Positions 1 through 10,538 of a stretch of 64,000 bases of DNA are shown here, piece after piece (position 1 is the first letter of the stretch; the number at the start of each line of letters is the position of its first letter). Made by a program: the position numbers and the translations under genes. The notes under the pieces were generated by a model. That model was not told where the DNA came from. It was given only the letters and a program-made list of their open reading frames with translations, and searched no databases. Source of the DNA: Alteromonas sp. BMJM2 (lineage in GTDB: Bacteria > Pseudomonadota > Gammaproteobacteria > Enterobacterales > Alteromonadaceae); contig NZ_JAPVOT010000009.1 of assembly GCF_027257845.1 (NCBI RefSeq), forward strand, positions 62,001-126,000, written 5' to 3'.

Positions 1-2
1 TA

Positions 3-881
3 GATAAAAAGCGTCAACAGCTTGATGTATTGATTGAAAATAAGGTGACGTTTGCTGCCGACAACAGTGAGCTGAGTATTTACGATACCTACGAAAGCGC
101 TCAAAAAGTGGCGTTGCGCTCAGATGAACTTCTTTTTTGCGCCATGCTGTCTGGCAAAAAAATTATGCATGTGGATAGTAGTCAGTATCACAACGCTTTT
201 TTACCTCACGAGTCTTTTGTCATTGCGCCAAAACAGAAGGTGCTGATTGACTTCCCTCAAGCCTCGTTAAATACCCCCACCACATGCCTTGCGATTGAGA
301 TTAGTAAAGATAAGATTAGCGCAGTATCTGAGGCGCTGAATATGCAGCAGAGAATAGCGTCAGACGGATTGTTTGAATACACACCAGATTTATTAGTGCA
401 TACAAAGCACAATGCTCAAACCCAACAGCTTTTAGAGCGAATGGTACATTTATTCAGTGAACAAGGCGCAGAGCGTCACTATTTAATTGATTTATCGCTG
501 AATGAACTGATCACTCGTTTGCTTCAGCAACAGAGCCGAGATTTGCTGCTTGCTAGCTCACAGACACTGCAACTTAAAGGGAAAATAAGTAACGCGATTG
601 AATACATAGAAAGCCATTTAGCAGAAGAATTGGATATCAATGAGTTATGCAAAATCGCGTGTATGAGCCGAAGTAAGTTTTATCAGCAATTCAGACTGGC
701 CTTTGGCACTACACCAGCGCTGTTTCAACGGCAGCTTAGGTTGGAAAAGGCACGCTCTCTCTTATTAAAAGGTGAGCCTATCGGCAGTGTTTGCTTTGGT
801 TTAGGGTTTAATAGCGCCAGTCACTTCAGCCGATTATTCAAACAGGCTTTTGGCATTGCTCCAAGGGAATGCCGACACTAG
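3..881 (+). CDS. AraC-family transcriptional regulator (5' end outside window)
   Basis: DNA-binding regulator of the AraC/XylS family. The last ~100 residues hold the two helix-turn-helix units of the family (around DINELCKIACMSRSKFYQQF and, after it, the second helix pair ending FKQAFGIAPREC). The first ~170 residues look like a cupin-type effector or dimerisation domain with no obvious ligand signature. The reading frame is open to the left edge with no stop and no ATG, so the true start is probably upstream; the only candidate inside the window is a TTG at 30 without a visible Shine-Dalgarno. The target genes are unknown; the gene next door (elaA) is convergent. Family assignment is firm, function is not. 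Confidence 0.85.
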   Translation, partial: DKKRQQLDVLIENKVTFAADNSELSIYDTYESAQKVALRSDELLFCAMLSGKKIMHVDSSQYHNAFLPHESFVIAPKQKVLIDFPQASLNTPTTCLAIEISKDKISAVSEALNMQQRIASDGLFEYTPDLLVHTKHNAQTQQLLERMVHLFSEQGAERHYLIDLSLNELITRLLQQQSRDLLLASSQTLQLKGKISNAIEYIESHLAEELDINELCKIACMSRSKFYQQFRLAFGTTPALFQRQLRLEKARSLLLKGEPIGSVCFGLGFNSASHFSRLFKQAFGIAPRECRH

Positions 882-956
882 CGCAGTTAAAAAGAGTGAA
901 AAGATAACAAGATTGTTCAATTGAAGGATTGAAGGATTTTATCGACTCAATGCCAT

Positions 957-1421
957 TCACGCCCTTTTCATATCCACATGAGGGATATCATCTTCCAAGT
1001 ACATGGGCGATGTAGGAACAAAACCAAAGCTTTTATAGAAAGACAAAAGGTACTCCTGCGCTCCTATTTCAATGGATTCATTAGGCCACAGCATTTCGCA
1101 CTCTGCTATCGCTTTATTAACTAACGTTTTACCCGCCCCTTTACCGCGAACGTCTTTATGCGTTGCTATACGCCCAATGCTGACTGACGGAAAGCTAACC
1201 CCTTTAGACAGCAATCTCGCACAAGCGACTAAGACACCATCGACAAACCCCATAAGGTGCTTTGTGTCAGGGTGTCTGTCTTTTTCATCGAGTTCAGGGT
1301 ACGGACAGCTTTGTTCCACCACAAACACATCAACTCTCAGCTTTAATAAGTCGAAGAGTTGATGAGTCGTCAATTCATTAAAAGCGCACAGGCGCCACTT
1401 AATTACCAAGCCAGTTACCAC
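957..1421 (-). CDS. elaA: GNAT acetyltransferase, ElaA family
   Basis: Predicted acetyl-CoA-dependent N-acyltransferase of about 154 residues, the length of E. coli ElaA. Visible family features are the N-terminal LRVDVFVVEQSCPYPELD stretch and the acetyl-CoA pyrophosphate-binding turn VRGKGAGKTLV around residues 90-100, followed by the YKSFGF motif near the C terminus. The substrate of this family is not established. The start is a GTG overlapping the last 7 bases of the upstream DUF2058 gene, which suggests translational coupling; a TTG four codons later is an alternative closer to the E. coli start. It is the last gene of a topA-DUF2058-elaA leftward group. Confidence 0.85.
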   Translation of the reverse strand: MVTGLVIKWRLCAFNELTTHQLFDLLKLRVDVFVVEQSCPYPELDEKDRHPDTKHLMGFVDGVLVACARLLSKGVSFPSVSIGRIATHKDVRGKGAGKTLVNKAIAECEMLWPNESIEIGAQEYLLSFYKSFGFVPTSPMYLEDDIPHVDMKRA

Positions 1422-1954
1422 GTCAAATCATCAGGAATATCATAATCCGCGTACCAATCATCTTCTGCTTCATCTTTACCGTCGGTGCCGCTTTTATCTA
1501 AATCGGCACGGTAAACAATAAAACTATCGTCGCGCTGGGCTATTTTATCTGCCACAGGCGTAGGCACTAACTCATACGCATCATCAAGTAACACGACGGT
1601 TAAACGACCTTTTGTCACCTGGCGATGAATGTCTGCACTCACGTACATACGCTTCACTACATTATCGTGGGTAAAATTGAGTACCGTATCGCCTTTACGC
1701 GCTTGTTTATTGGTTTCAATAAGCTGTTTAACCTGAGCAACAATAGAGCGTTTCTCTCGTTCGTTTTGCTGAAGCTGGTTCAGCTCTCGTGAGCGCTCCT
1801 TCTTCTCTTCTGCTGCTTTTTGAGCAGCCAGAGTGGCTTCGTCCACTACTGGCTTCTTCTGTTTCTGCTTTTTACGCTTTTCAGCACGGGCTTTTTTAGC
1901 CGTACCTTTGTCCGCTAATCCCGCTTTCAAAAGTTGATCTTGTAAAGAGGCCAT
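1415..1954 (-). CDS. yaiL: DUF2058 family protein (YaiL-like)
   Basis: A 179-residue cytoplasmic protein of the DUF2058/YaiL family, described in some annotations as a nucleoprotein/polynucleotide-associated enzyme; no biochemical role is known to me. The N terminus (MASLQDQLLKAGLADKGTAK) is the family signature, followed by a very Lys/Glu/Ala-rich segment (residues ~20-75) likely to form a charged helix or coiled coil, and a compact C-terminal domain ending in an acidic tail. It starts 23 bases after the topA stop and overlaps elaA, so it is probably cotranscribed with both. Confidence 0.85.
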   Translation of the reverse strand: MASLQDQLLKAGLADKGTAKKARAEKRKKQKQKKPVVDEATLAAQKAAEEKKERSRELNQLQQNEREKRSIVAQVKQLIETNKQARKGDTVLNFTHDNVVKRMYVSADIHRQVTKGRLTVVLLDDAYELVPTPVADKIAQRDDSFIVYRADLDKSGTDGKDEAEDDWYADYDIPDDLTW

Positions 1955-1977
1955 ATATCGTTCAATTACCTATTAAG

Positions 1978-4653
1978 TTACTTCTTTTTGGCTTTAGATT
2001 TTGCTGCTGGCTTCTTAGCCGCAGGCTTTTTCGCTGCCTGCTCTTGCCACTTGCCGTTCTCATACCATGCCGACCATCCGGTAGCTTTGCCCTCTGCATT
2101 CTCACTCATTACGTACTGCTGCTTAGTCTTGCGACTGTATCGAACAATAGTCTCGTTTCCGTCTGAATCTTTAGCTGGCGCATCGGCAAGATAATAGAAC
2201 TTAGGCGAAATACGGTCTCTGAAGCGAGCAAGTTCGTGAACTTTAGGCGCACGAGTCTCTCTGGACTTAGGGAAATTGTGGGCTGCCAAGAAAATACCTG
2301 AAGCACCATCACGCAGCATAAAGTGTGCGTCGGTTTTCTCGCATGGCAGTTCAGGTAAATCCACCGGATCTTCTTTAGGTGGAGCCGCTTCACCATTTCG
2401 AAGCAGTTTACGGGTGTTTTTGCATTCTTCGTTAGTACAACCAAAGTATTTGCCAAATCGACCGTTTTTAAGCTCCATATCACTGCTGCATTTATCGCAT
2501 TCAATGATAGGGCCGTCGTACCCTTTTATTTTAAAGGTACCGGTTTCAACAACTGTTCCATCACACGTAGGCGTGTTACCACACACGTGTAACTTTCTCG
2601 TCTCATCCACGAGATAGCTATCCATCGCAGTACCGCATTTTTCGCAGCGTTTTTTAGAGCGTAATGCTTCGGTTTCTAGCTCTTCTTCGTCATCAACCTT
2701 CACCACTTCATCACCAGATGTCAGGTTCATGGTGTTAGTACAGCGTTCTTTAGGTGGAAGGTTGTAGCCCGAACAGCCTAAAAAGACCCCTGTTGAGGCA
2801 GTTCTAACATTCATTTCACGACCACATTTGTCGCATTCAATGCCAGCAGGTATAGCCTGGTTTAGGCGCATACCACCATCTTCAGGGTCTTTTTCAGCGT
2901 TTAATAATTTACCGTAAAAATCACTGTAAAAGTCGTTAAGCACGTCTTTCCAATCTTTATTACCTTCGGCAATATCATCTAAGTGCTGCTCCATGTTCGC
3001 GGTAAAGTCGAAGCTCATTAAATCGTCGAAATTTTCCATAAGACGATCGTTCACTATCTCGCCCATTTTTTCAGCGTAAAAGCGTTTATTGTCCAGTCTT
3101 ACATATCCGCGATCTTGAATAGTCGAGATAATACTAGCGTAAGTGGAAGGACGGCCAATCCCACGTTTTTCAAGCTCTTTTACCAAAGAGGCTTCGTTGA
3201 AACGCGCAACAGGCTTGGTGAAGTGCTGCTTTGGATCTAATTGATTTAACGTCAGTGAGTCACCTTTTTGCACATCAGGTAGCAACAACTCATCATCACC
3301 CTTTTTGCGCAACTGAGGCTGAACACGAGTCCAACCGTCAAATTTAAGCACTCGCCCTTTTGCGGTAAGTTCATAATCAGCCGCAACCACTTTTATTGTA
3401 GTTGCATCGTACTTAGCAGGCGTCATCTGACAGGCTAAGAATTGACGCCAAATTAGCTCGTAAAGACGCTGAGCATCACGCTCCATATCACCTAGACTTG
3501 CCGCACTAATAGTCACGTTTGAAGGACGAATCGCTTCATGAGCCTCTTGCGCTCCTTCTTTACTGCCATAGCGTATGGCAGAGTCTGGTAGATAGCTATC
3601 ACCGAAATTGTCAGTGATGTAGGCTCTGGCACTTTCCACTGCTTCTTGGCTTAAATTCGTAGAATCTGTACGCATGTAGGTAATATAGCCAGCTTCATAA
3701 AGACGCTGAGCCATCATCATGGTTTTTTTCACGCCAAAGCCTAGACGAGTACTTGCCGCCTGCTGAAGCGTTGATGTAATAAACGGCGCTGATGGACGGC
3801 TTTGTGTAGGCTTAGACTCGCGACTTTCAACGGTGTAGTCTGCCCCCTTTAAATCGGCTAATGCCTTATCTGCATCGTCCTTATTTTTAGGCTTAAATGC
3901 GCTGCCCTGATACCTAGCAACTAGCATTTTTAGCGCAGCTTGCTCTTTGCTGGTAAGGTCTGCGTGGATATCCCAAAATTCTTCTGGAACAAACGCTTTA
4001 ATCTCACGTTCGCGCTCTACAACCAAGCGTACTGCAACAGACTGTACGCGGCCTGCAGACAATCCTCGGGCTACTTTTTTCCAAAGTAAAGGCGACACCA
4101 TAAAGCCTACGACTCTATCGAGAAAACGTCGTGCTTGCTGCGCATTTACGCGAGAAATATTCAGTTCACCAGGCGCAGAGAATGCGTCTTGAATAGCATT
4201 TTTGGTGATTTCGTTAAACACCACTCGCTGGTAGGTTTTGCCTTTGCTGCCGAGTAATTCTTGTAGATGCCAGGCAATGGCCTCTCCTTCTCGGTCCAAA
4301 TCCGTTGCGAGATAAATGGTGTCGGCATCTTTAGCCAGTTTCTTTAATTCATTGACAACTTTTTCTTTGCCTTGCAGTACTTGATAATGAGCATGCCAAT
4401 TCTTTTCAGGATCGACGCCCATTCTGTCTACAAGTTTCAAATATTCATGGCGGCGAAGGTATTCTTCACGTGCTTCGTCGCTGTATGTTTTAAGTTCTTT
4501 TGCCGGTTTTTTAGGCTCTACATTACCTAAAGCCTTCGTTGGAAGATCCCGAACATGGCCAACCGAACTTTTTACAATAAAATCTTTGCCAAGATATTTA
4601 TTTATCGTTTTCGCTTTGGCTGGTGACTCGACTATGACCAGTGATTTTGCCAT
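1978..4653 (-). CDS. topA: DNA topoisomerase I (type IA)
   Basis: Relaxes negative supercoils by a covalent 5'-phosphotyrosine intermediate. The 891-residue product has the TOPRIM domain ([14 protein letters not shown] with Glu9, and the acidic triad ATDLDREGE at residues 116-124), the catalytic Tyr326 in [11 protein letters not shown], and three C-terminal four-cysteine zinc-ribbon repeats beginning around [16 protein letters not shown] and CDKCSSDM. The very C terminus is a basic Lys/Ala repeat tail ([11 protein letters not shown]), a plausible DNA- or RNA-polymerase-interacting tail. Length and domain order match E. coli TopA (865 residues). It heads the topA-DUF2058-elaA group. The start ATG agrees with the conserved N terminus. 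Confidence 0.98.
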   Translation of the reverse strand: MAKSLVIVESPAKAKTINKYLGKDFIVKSSVGHVRDLPTKALGNVEPKKPAKELKTYSDEAREEYLRRHEYLKLVDRMGVDPEKNWHAHYQVLQGKEKVVNELKKLAKDADTIYLATDLDREGEAIAWHLQELLGSKGKTYQRVVFNEITKNAIQDAFSAPGELNISRVNAQQARRFLDRVVGFMVSPLLWKKVARGLSAGRVQSVAVRLVVEREREIKAFVPEEFWDIHADLTSKEQAALKMLVARYQGSAFKPKNKDDADKALADLKGADYTVESRESKPTQSRPSAPFITSTLQQAASTRLGFGVKKTMMMAQRLYEAGYITYMRTDSTNLSQEAVESARAYITDNFGDSYLPDSAIRYGSKEGAQEAHEAIRPSNVTISAASLGDMERDAQRLYELIWRQFLACQMTPAKYDATTIKVVAADYELTAKGRVLKFDGWTRVQPQLRKKGDDELLLPDVQKGDSLTLNQLDPKQHFTKPVARFNEASLVKELEKRGIGRPSTYASIISTIQDRGYVRLDNKRFYAEKMGEIVNDRLMENFDDLMSFDFTANMEQHLDDIAEGNKDWKDVLNDFYSDFYGKLLNAEKDPEDGGMRLNQAIPAGIECDKCGREMNVRTASTGVFLGCSGYNLPPKERCTNTMNLTSGDEVVKVDDEEELETEALRSKKRCEKCGTAMDSYLVDETRKLHVCGNTPTCDGTVVETGTFKIKGYDGPIIECDKCSSDMELKNGRFGKYFGCTNEECKNTRKLLRNGEAAPPKEDPVDLPELPCEKTDAHFMLRDGASGIFLAAHNFPKSRETRAPKVHELARFRDRISPKFYYLADAPAKDSDGNETIVRYSRKTKQQYVMSENAEGKATGWSAWYENGKWQEQAAKKPAAKKPAAKSKAKKK

Positions 4654-5029
4654 ATAATTGAACTAAACCTATTGATTTTGAATGACTTTTTACGTCAAAT
4701 ACCGAAAATTGATGCAACCTTGCACTATATATAGGGTGCCCGCTCTTTTTTAACATATATCTACAAAGTGAATGGAAAACAAGATCTTCTTCATACTTAT
4801 TCTTTCGCTTGCTTCAATCTCGCACAAAAACAGTACAAGAAATAAGCAGTGCGATTGGCAAAGCCTTTAAAAACCGTATAATGCCAGCCATTCCACTAAC
4901 ACCATTGCTCCCTATCAAGGGTTTAACAAGCCTTGGTGATAAAAAAGCGCGATTGATGAACGTAACGCTAAATGTCTTGAACTATACAGCGTAGCGTTCA
5001 AATGCCCAAACACCAAATAGAGGGAAAGT
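4654..5029. other. Intergenic region, divergent topA/astB
   Basis: A 376-base stretch between divergent topA and astB. It holds a good rightward promoter for astB (4855-4882). A 61-codon open frame at 4809-4994 lies across that promoter and resembles no family I know, so I do not call it a gene. I cannot identify a convincing topA promoter by eye. Confidence 0.6.
4855..4882 (+). promoter_or_regulatory. Predicted sigma-70 promoter for astB
   Basis: TTGGCA at 4855-4860 and a perfect TATAAT at 4877-4882 are separated by 16 bases. Transcription would begin near 4889, giving a 5' leader of about 140 bases before the astB ATG at 5030, whose Shine-Dalgarno is AGAGGGAAAG. Seen directly; activity is inferred. 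Confidence 0.6.
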
Positions 5030-6370
5030 ATGAAGCAATTTGAAGTGAATTTTGATGGTCTTGTTGGCCCAACCCACAATTACGCCGGCCTATCATTCGG
5101 TAATGTTGCTTCTCTCAACAATGCCAATGCAGTAAGTAGTCCAAAACAGGCAGCTAAACAGGGATTAGCAAAAGCAAAAGCGCTGTCGGATATGGGAATG
5201 AAGCAAGGCGTATTGGCACCGCAAGAACGACCTGACATTTACGCACTGCGTCGTTTAGGCTTCACGGGCTCAGATGCTCGAGTACTAGAAAGCGCTGCAA
5301 AGCAATCTCGCGAGATATTTTTAGCATGTTGCTCTGCTAGTAGCATGTGGACTGCAAATGCCGCCACTGTCTCTCCTAGTGCCGATACGGCAGATGGACG
5401 AGTGCACTTTACCCCTGCAAACTTAACAAATAAGTTTCATCGATCGTTAGAACCTCAAGTAACCGGCAATATTTTGCGCGGTACGTTTGCAAACGATACC
5501 TACTTTGCCCATCACCAACATTTGCCTGACAATGAACATTTTGGCGATGAAGGTGCAGCAAACCATACCCGTTTGTGCAACGAATATAACGAAGCAGGTA
5601 TTGAGCTTTTCGTTTATGGTAGACATGCCTTCGACCCTTCTAAGCCTGCACCAACAAAATACCCCGCTAGACAAACACTGGAAGCGTGCCAAGCGGTAGC
5701 GCGTTTACATGGCTTGCGTGACGAAGGTGTTGTGTACATGCAGCAAAACCCTGACGTTATCGATCAAGGCGTATTTCATAACGACGTAATCGCCGTAGGC
5801 AACCAAAACGTGCTCTTTTTCCATGAACAAGCGTTTCATGATAAACAAGCGGGGTTTGCTGAACTACAACGTAAGTTTGGCGAAAAGCCATTACACTTCA
5901 TTGAAGTACCTACTGCACAAGTGTCTGTTCAAGACGCAGTAAAGACGTATTTATTCAATACGCAAATTATCACGCTACCAAACGGCGAAATGACGATTAT
6001 TGCGCCTACCGACTGTGCTGAAAACGATTCTGTTAAAGCCTATTTAGACAACTTGGTCACTCAGGGTACGCCAATAAAATCGGTAAACTATTTTGATGTT
6101 AAACAAAGTATGCGAAATGGTGGTGGGCCAGCGTGCTTACGCTTGCGCGTAGCAATGAATGAAGAAGAATTGAACGGTGTTAATCAGTCTACGCTGATCA
6201 ACGATACACAATTCGCGCGACTAAATGCGTGGATAGATAAGCATTATCGCGATGAATTAAGTGAAGGTGACTTGAGAGATCCTCAACTACTGATTGAATC
6301 TCGCACTGCCCTTGACGAGCTGACACAACTCCTTCAGATAGGCTCGGTTTATCCGTTCCAGCAGGTGTAA
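5030..6370 (+). CDS. astB: N-succinylarginine dihydrolase
   Basis: Second step of the arginine succinyltransferase (AST) pathway: hydrolyses N2-succinylarginine to N2-succinylornithine, CO2 and ammonia. The 446-residue product begins with the family signature [18 protein letters not shown]. The amidinotransferase-type catalytic triad of the family is present: Glu174 (FGDEGAANH), His250 ([12 protein letters not shown]) and Cys369 ([10 protein letters not shown]). A strong Shine-Dalgarno precedes the ATG. No other ast gene is in the window, unlike the E. coli astCADBE operon, so the rest of the pathway must lie elsewhere. A strong terminator follows at 6415-6443. Confidence 0.97.
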   Translation: MKQFEVNFDGLVGPTHNYAGLSFGNVASLNNANAVSSPKQAAKQGLAKAKALSDMGMKQGVLAPQERPDIYALRRLGFTGSDARVLESAAKQSREIFLACCSASSMWTANAATVSPSADTADGRVHFTPANLTNKFHRSLEPQVTGNILRGTFANDTYFAHHQHLPDNEHFGDEGAANHTRLCNEYNEAGIELFVYGRHAFDPSKPAPTKYPARQTLEACQAVARLHGLRDEGVVYMQQNPDVIDQGVFHNDVIAVGNQNVLFFHEQAFHDKQAGFAELQRKFGEKPLHFIEVPTAQVSVQDAVKTYLFNTQIITLPNGEMTIIAPTDCAENDSVKAYLDNLVTQGTPIKSVNYFDVKQSMRNGGGPACLRLRVAMNEEELNGVNQSTLINDTQFARLNAWIDKHYRDELSEGDLRDPQLLIESRTALDELTQLLQIGSVYPFQQV

Positions 6371-6414
6371 ATCTACTCAACACATTTTAGTGCAAATAGC
6401 TTACACAACAGACT

Positions 6415-6443
6415 AAAAAGCCGGCAAATGAAGCCGGCTTTTT
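6415..6443 (+). terminator. Rho-independent terminator after astB
   Basis: Perfect 11-bp inverted repeat, AAAAAGCCGGC (6415-6425) and GCCGGCTTTTT (6433-6443), with a 7-base loop. The A and T flanks make it able to work in both directions, so it may also stop leftward transcription of the Ig-repeat lipoprotein gene ending at 6480. Confidence 0.9.
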
Positions 6444-6479
6444 ATTGTTAACTATTGTCTCAATACCAATTTAATGGCA

Positions 6480-9029
6480 TTACGGAGTCACCTCAGTACA
6501 TTGGTCTGTTACGCCAAACGGATTGGCTGGCGGAGATGAACCTTCATCAGTTACATCATCAGCAGAAATGCTTAATGTATAATGCATCGATGCCTTTGCT
6601 TCACTACCTGTCGATTGACCGAACACGGAGATCACTGCATCGTACCAAACAGCATAGCTCGCAGGATAGCGATACTCTAGTTCTGCATAGCCATTCTCAT
6701 CAGTCACCGAGTCAACTGCAAATGTGATTGTGCCCACTGAGCCTGGCGTTAACATATCGTCGCCATTGGTATCCTCGTCGCGAGGAGTCGTATCTAAAAT
6801 GCCGTTGTCATTCACATCTTCTGTTTCACAGTTTTGGTTAACAACAGCCTGCCAAATGGATTCGTCGTCATTATAAACCCAAAAGCCAGTCCGATACTCG
6901 CCGCCATCAACAAATTTAACCGGTGTAACAGATGCAGTAAGCTCTACACCACTAACAGGCTGACCCACAGAGTCTGATACAAACACACTAAAGCGTTTTA
7001 AATAAGTTGTAGAGGTAGGCTCTTCTAACTCATTGCCGGTACCGATAGATATATCAAACGCGCGGTTACCAACGGTCAGAACAACATCGTCTTCTATTGA
7101 AGGATCATCAGCCACAAACGCGGTAATCACCACTGCATCAGGTGTAGACACTGAACCAGACGTGAATACAGTAGTGGCAATACCTTTGCTATCTGTCGTT
7201 GCCTGTGAAGGTGACACAAAGCCCGTAGATACGTCTGAAACGGTGAAGTTAATTACACTATTTTTGACCAAATTGCCATCAACGTCCCGCACTACTGCAC
7301 TTATGGTGCTTGTTTGACCATCTGGACCCAATAAATCAGGCGACGCATCAGCAATAAGGGTATGCGGCGTGGTAGCTACAAATTCAATTTGCGTGAGTGC
7401 AGAAACAAGTACGTCACCATTAGCATCCGAAGCGGTTGCGGTAATAGATGAAATACCCGCATTGGTAGAGCTTATGCTAATTGTAGCTTCACCATCTGCG
7501 TCGGTTGCAACCGTCGAGGCACCGTTTATTGCTCCTCTAGATGCACTAAAGGTGATGTTTTCGCCAACTACTGGCGCATTATTTTGACGCCACTGAACGG
7601 TAATGGCTTGCTGTTGACCAACGGGTACTTCTTCTGTTGGTAAATTAACGAAATTAAATTCATCTTGCTGAACTTGCAAAGTAAATGTTGCACTGGCGTT
7701 TAATGCCGTAGCAGTAATTGTATTCTCACCTGATTCAGACGCAGTATAAGACACTGTTGCCTGCCCAGTAGAGCCAGTATTTACTTCAGTAGTACCCAAA
7801 ACACCGCCGCTGGCACTAAGTGAAACAGGTTGATTGAGTATCGACGTACCGTCTGAGTCTTGAACGCGAATAGTGTAATCTACAGTATCATTTAAGATAA
7901 CTGATGATGCGCCATTCACCGTCACTTCCGTACCATCGATTTCGATAGAGACGTTCTGTGGACTAAGGGAGCCCGCCTGAGCTGACACAGTCACAATTCT
8001 GTTGGCTGCGTTGTTTCTTGTAGATAATAGCGCCCGTGCTGTGCCATCTGCCGCTGTATTGGTTTGAATAAGCTGTAATTCAACACCATCTGTGCTAGGT
8101 GCTGAAAAACTCACTTCCACGCCTTCCATCAGCACGCTTTGCTCGTTTTTCACCAGTGCAATTAACTCAACTTCATCGCTACCGCTTGATGCTAATTGAA
8201 TGCTATCGGCAAACAACTCTAGTGAAGCAGGTTGCTCACTAACACTTGTACGACCGGTAGAGCTAAACGTTGTCGAGTCCGACTCTCCAGAAGGGAGAGT
8301 TACAATGACCTCACCATCGCCGGATAAATCACTCACCGTCATTCCAATTGATGCTATACCGGCTTCATTTGTCAATGCAGTAGCAGTGTCGTTAGAAAAC
8401 TCCGCCAATTCGCCGTTACTCAGTGAGAAAGTAAGCAAAATATCGTCAAGTGGATTTCCATCAGCGTCTTTTACTGTCGCCACTGCGGTTAGAGCACTAT
8501 TTGTCGACAAATTATTGTCTTCTTCGCCATCACTGTTTTGTAACGTTAGCGTAACAGAATTTTCTGTTGCGCCTGTCGCAATGGCAGTCGCAGAAAACGT
8601 CGTCGTCCCTGATTCTCCAGAACTGAGGCTTGCGGTTATTTCACCATCGCCAGAGGCTGTACTAGCGTTGAGACCAATGCGCGCAATACCGCTTTCGTTA
8701 GTGCTCGCAGTGGCAGTGTCATTGCCAAACGTTGCTAACGCAGAATTACTCAGTGCAAAAGTCACTAATTTGTCAGACACTAAATTACCGTCTTGGTCGA
8801 CTACTGAGGCTACCGCGAATAAGCTATTTTCTTCTGTTAAGTTGTTATCGCTTTCTCCGCTGGTGTTCTCAAGTGTAAGAGAAACTGAATAGGTTGGTGT
8901 GGTTGTTCCACCGTCGCCATTTCCTGCACCATTGTCTGTATCATCCCTGGAGACAGAACCGCCTCCCCCACATGCTGTTAGCATAAATATTGCGCTAAAT
9001 AAGCTTAGCGTCTTCGCTAATGTCCGCAT
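6480..9029 (-). CDS. Lipoprotein with tandem bacterial Ig-like (Big_1/invasin-type) domains
   Basis: An 849-residue secreted protein. The N terminus is a lipoprotein signal: hydrophobic residues 4-17, then the lipobox LTAC with Cys20, followed by a GGGG linker, so it should be lipidated and anchored on the periplasmic side or at the surface. The rest is a string of ~90-110-residue beta-sandwich units with the invasin/Big_1 pattern (value-added motifs such as DADGNPLDD, TNEAGIA, GEATISI, KGIATTVF). The first two units (residues ~47-250) are near duplicates of each other (both contain NDTATA.TNE and SGDGE). The C-terminal ~200 residues contain an Asp/Asn-rich segment (DVNDNGILDTTPRDEDTNGD) that may bind calcium. 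No autotransporter beta-barrel is present. Adhesion or surface role is inferred. Confidence 0.85.
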   Translation of the reverse strand: MRTLAKTLSLFSAIFMLTACGGGGSVSRDDTDNGAGNGDGGTTTPTYSVSLTLENTSGESDNNLTEENSLFAVASVVDQDGNLVSDKLVTFALSNSALATFGNDTATASTNESGIARIGLNASTASGDGEITASLSSGESGTTTFSATAIATGATENSVTLTLQNSDGEEDNNLSTNSALTAVATVKDADGNPLDDILLTFSLSNGELAEFSNDTATALTNEAGIASIGMTVSDLSGDGEVIVTLPSGESDSTTFSSTGRTSVSEQPASLELFADSIQLASSGSDEVELIALVKNEQSVLMEGVEVSFSAPSTDGVELQLIQTNTAADGTARALLSTRNNAANRIVTVSAQAGSLSPQNVSIEIDGTEVTVNGASSVILNDTVDYTIRVQDSDGTSILNQPVSLSASGGVLGTTEVNTGSTGQATVSYTASESGENTITATALNASATFTLQVQQDEFNFVNLPTEEVPVGQQQAITVQWRQNNAPVVGENITFSASRGAINGASTVATDADGEATISISSTNAGISSITATASDANGDVLVSALTQIEFVATTPHTLIADASPDLLGPDGQTSTISAVVRDVDGNLVKNSVINFTVSDVSTGFVSPSQATTDSKGIATTVFTSGSVSTPDAVVITAFVADDPSIEDDVVLTVGNRAFDISIGTGNELEEPTSTTYLKRFSVFVSDSVGQPVSGVELTASVTPVKFVDGGEYRTGFWVYNDDESIWQAVVNQNCETEDVNDNGILDTTPRDEDTNGDDMLTPGSVGTITFAVDSVTDENGYAELEYRYPASYAVWYDAVISVFGQSTGSEAKASMHYTLSISADDVTDEGSSPPANPFGVTDQCTEVTP

Positions 9030-9143
9030 AATTCGTTCCTGAACCTCTATTATTAGTAATTGCGTCGTTTTAAATGTTTAAAAATCAAATGAATCTGGCA
9101 CACTACGATAGACTAAAAATATAATAATGCACAGGGAACTTTC

Positions 9144-10490
9144 ATGTCTCAATCTGCACACAAATATAGTTTAACCGCTCGAATTTTTATCGGCATGGCA
9201 ACCGGTATCTTAACTGGCGTAATTCTTCAATTATTGTTTGATGATAACGGGGATTTCACATTTTCGATATTCGGATTGCAAGTATCAACGTATAACATTC
9301 TTGTAGAAGGTATATTTTCAACTTTAGGCCAAATATTCATAGCAAGCTTAAAAATGCTGGTAGTCCCACTCGTATTTGTTTCACTAATATGTGGAACAAG
9401 TACATTATCAGATCCCAGTAAGCTAGGTCGATTAGGCGCAAAGTCCGTTGGGCTTTACGTTGTCACAACCGCCATAGCAATAACACTCGCTATGAGTATA
9501 GCGCTAATTATTGCTCCAGGAGAAGGCTTAAATTTAGCAACGGAAACAACCTTCGAAGCGAAAGAAGCACCAAGCCTGTCAGATGTTATTGTTAACATGT
9601 TCCCCAGTAACCCAATCAATTCTATGGCACAAGGCAATATGCTGCAAATAATTGTTTTTGCGGTGCTATTTGGCATAGCTATGGCAATGACAGGGAACGC
9701 AGGTAAGCGCCTTACCGCAGTATTTGAAGATATAAATACTGTGATAATGCGCTTGGTTACTATTATCATGAATCTCGCACCCTATGGTGTGTATGTGTTA
9801 ATGGCAAAGCTATTCTCAACTATTGGCGGAGACACTATCCTCAGTCTTGCCAAGTACTTTTTTCTCGTGTTGGGAGTGCTTATTCTCCACGGATTAGTCA
9901 CCTATTCAGTACTTCTTAAAGTGCTTGCTGGGCTAAACCCGCTTATATTACTTAAGAAAATGCGCGATGCCGCCCTGTTCGCTTTTAGTACATCAAGTAG
10001 CAGTGCAACACTCCCTGTAACGATGGAAACGGCAAAGAACAAGCTTGGGGTGGGTAACTCTGTGTCCTCGTTTACCTTGCCATTAGGTGCAACCATTAAT
10101 ATGGACGGCACTGCGATTATGCAGGGCGTTGCTACGGTGTTTATCGCTCAAGTTTACGCTGTGGACTTAAGCTTAAGCGATTACATGATGGTAGTGTTAA
10201 CCGCTACCTTAGCATCTATCGGTACCGCAGGCGTGCCAGGCGTTGGTCTCATCATGCTTGCTATGGTTCTCCAGCAAGTTAATTTACCGGTAGAGGGTAT
10301 CGCCCTTATTATCGGTGTCGATAGGCTGCTTGATATGACTCGTACCGCCGTTAACATTACTGGCGATTGCATGGTGTCGTGTGTTGTTGCTAAAAGTGAG
10401 GGAGCGTTGGATGAGAAAATATTTAATGACCCTAACGCGGGTGAAAAACAAGAAGACGTAGACTTTGAACATTTTGATCGAAATACGTAA
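9144..10490 (+). CDS. Dicarboxylate/amino acid:cation symporter (DAACS family)
   Basis: Secondary transporter of the glutamate/aspartate/C4-dicarboxylate symporter family (GltP, GltT, DctA relatives), 448 residues with about eight membrane helices plus re-entrant loops. The family hallmarks are present: the serine-rich re-entrant loop STSSSSATLPVTMET, the NMDGT motif in GATINMDGTAIMQG, the second re-entrant loop ASIGTAGVPGVGLIML, and the substrate-site segment DRLLDMTRTAVNITGD. Substrate (glutamate, aspartate, succinate, serine or other) cannot be fixed by eye. A TATAAT sequence lies at 9120-9125 just before the AGGGAA ribosome-binding site; the gene is divergent from the Ig-repeat lipoprotein and ends at a clear terminator. 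Confidence 0.92.
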   Translation: MSQSAHKYSLTARIFIGMATGILTGVILQLLFDDNGDFTFSIFGLQVSTYNILVEGIFSTLGQIFIASLKMLVVPLVFVSLICGTSTLSDPSKLGRLGAKSVGLYVVTTAIAITLAMSIALIIAPGEGLNLATETTFEAKEAPSLSDVIVNMFPSNPINSMAQGNMLQIIVFAVLFGIAMAMTGNAGKRLTAVFEDINTVIMRLVTIIMNLAPYGVYVLMAKLFSTIGGDTILSLAKYFFLVLGVLILHGLVTYSVLLKVLAGLNPLILLKKMRDAALFAFSTSSSSATLPVTMETAKNKLGVGNSVSSFTLPLGATINMDGTAIMQGVATVFIAQVYAVDLSLSDYMMVVLTATLASIGTAGVPGVGLIMLAMVLQQVNLPVEGIALIIGVDRLLDMTRTAVNITGDCMVSCVVAKSEGALDEKIFNDPNAGEKQEDVDFEHFDRNT

Positions 10491-10538
10491 TGGCGGTATA
10501 AACGGGGTGTTTGTCTTTCATTATTTACCATAAACAAG

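Noticed and set aside
2109..2504. A 131-codon frame within topA on the same strand
   Set aside because: It lies wholly inside topA in another frame, over the zinc-ribbon coding region.
4809..4994. A 61-codon frame between topA and astB
   Set aside because: It overlaps the astB promoter, has no homology that I know and no ribosome-binding site.
8200..8892. A 230-codon frame opposite the Ig-repeat lipoprotein
   Set aside because: It is antisense to a clearly coding gene with a signal peptide and repeat structure; the long frame follows from the Ser/Thr/Asp-rich codons of that gene.
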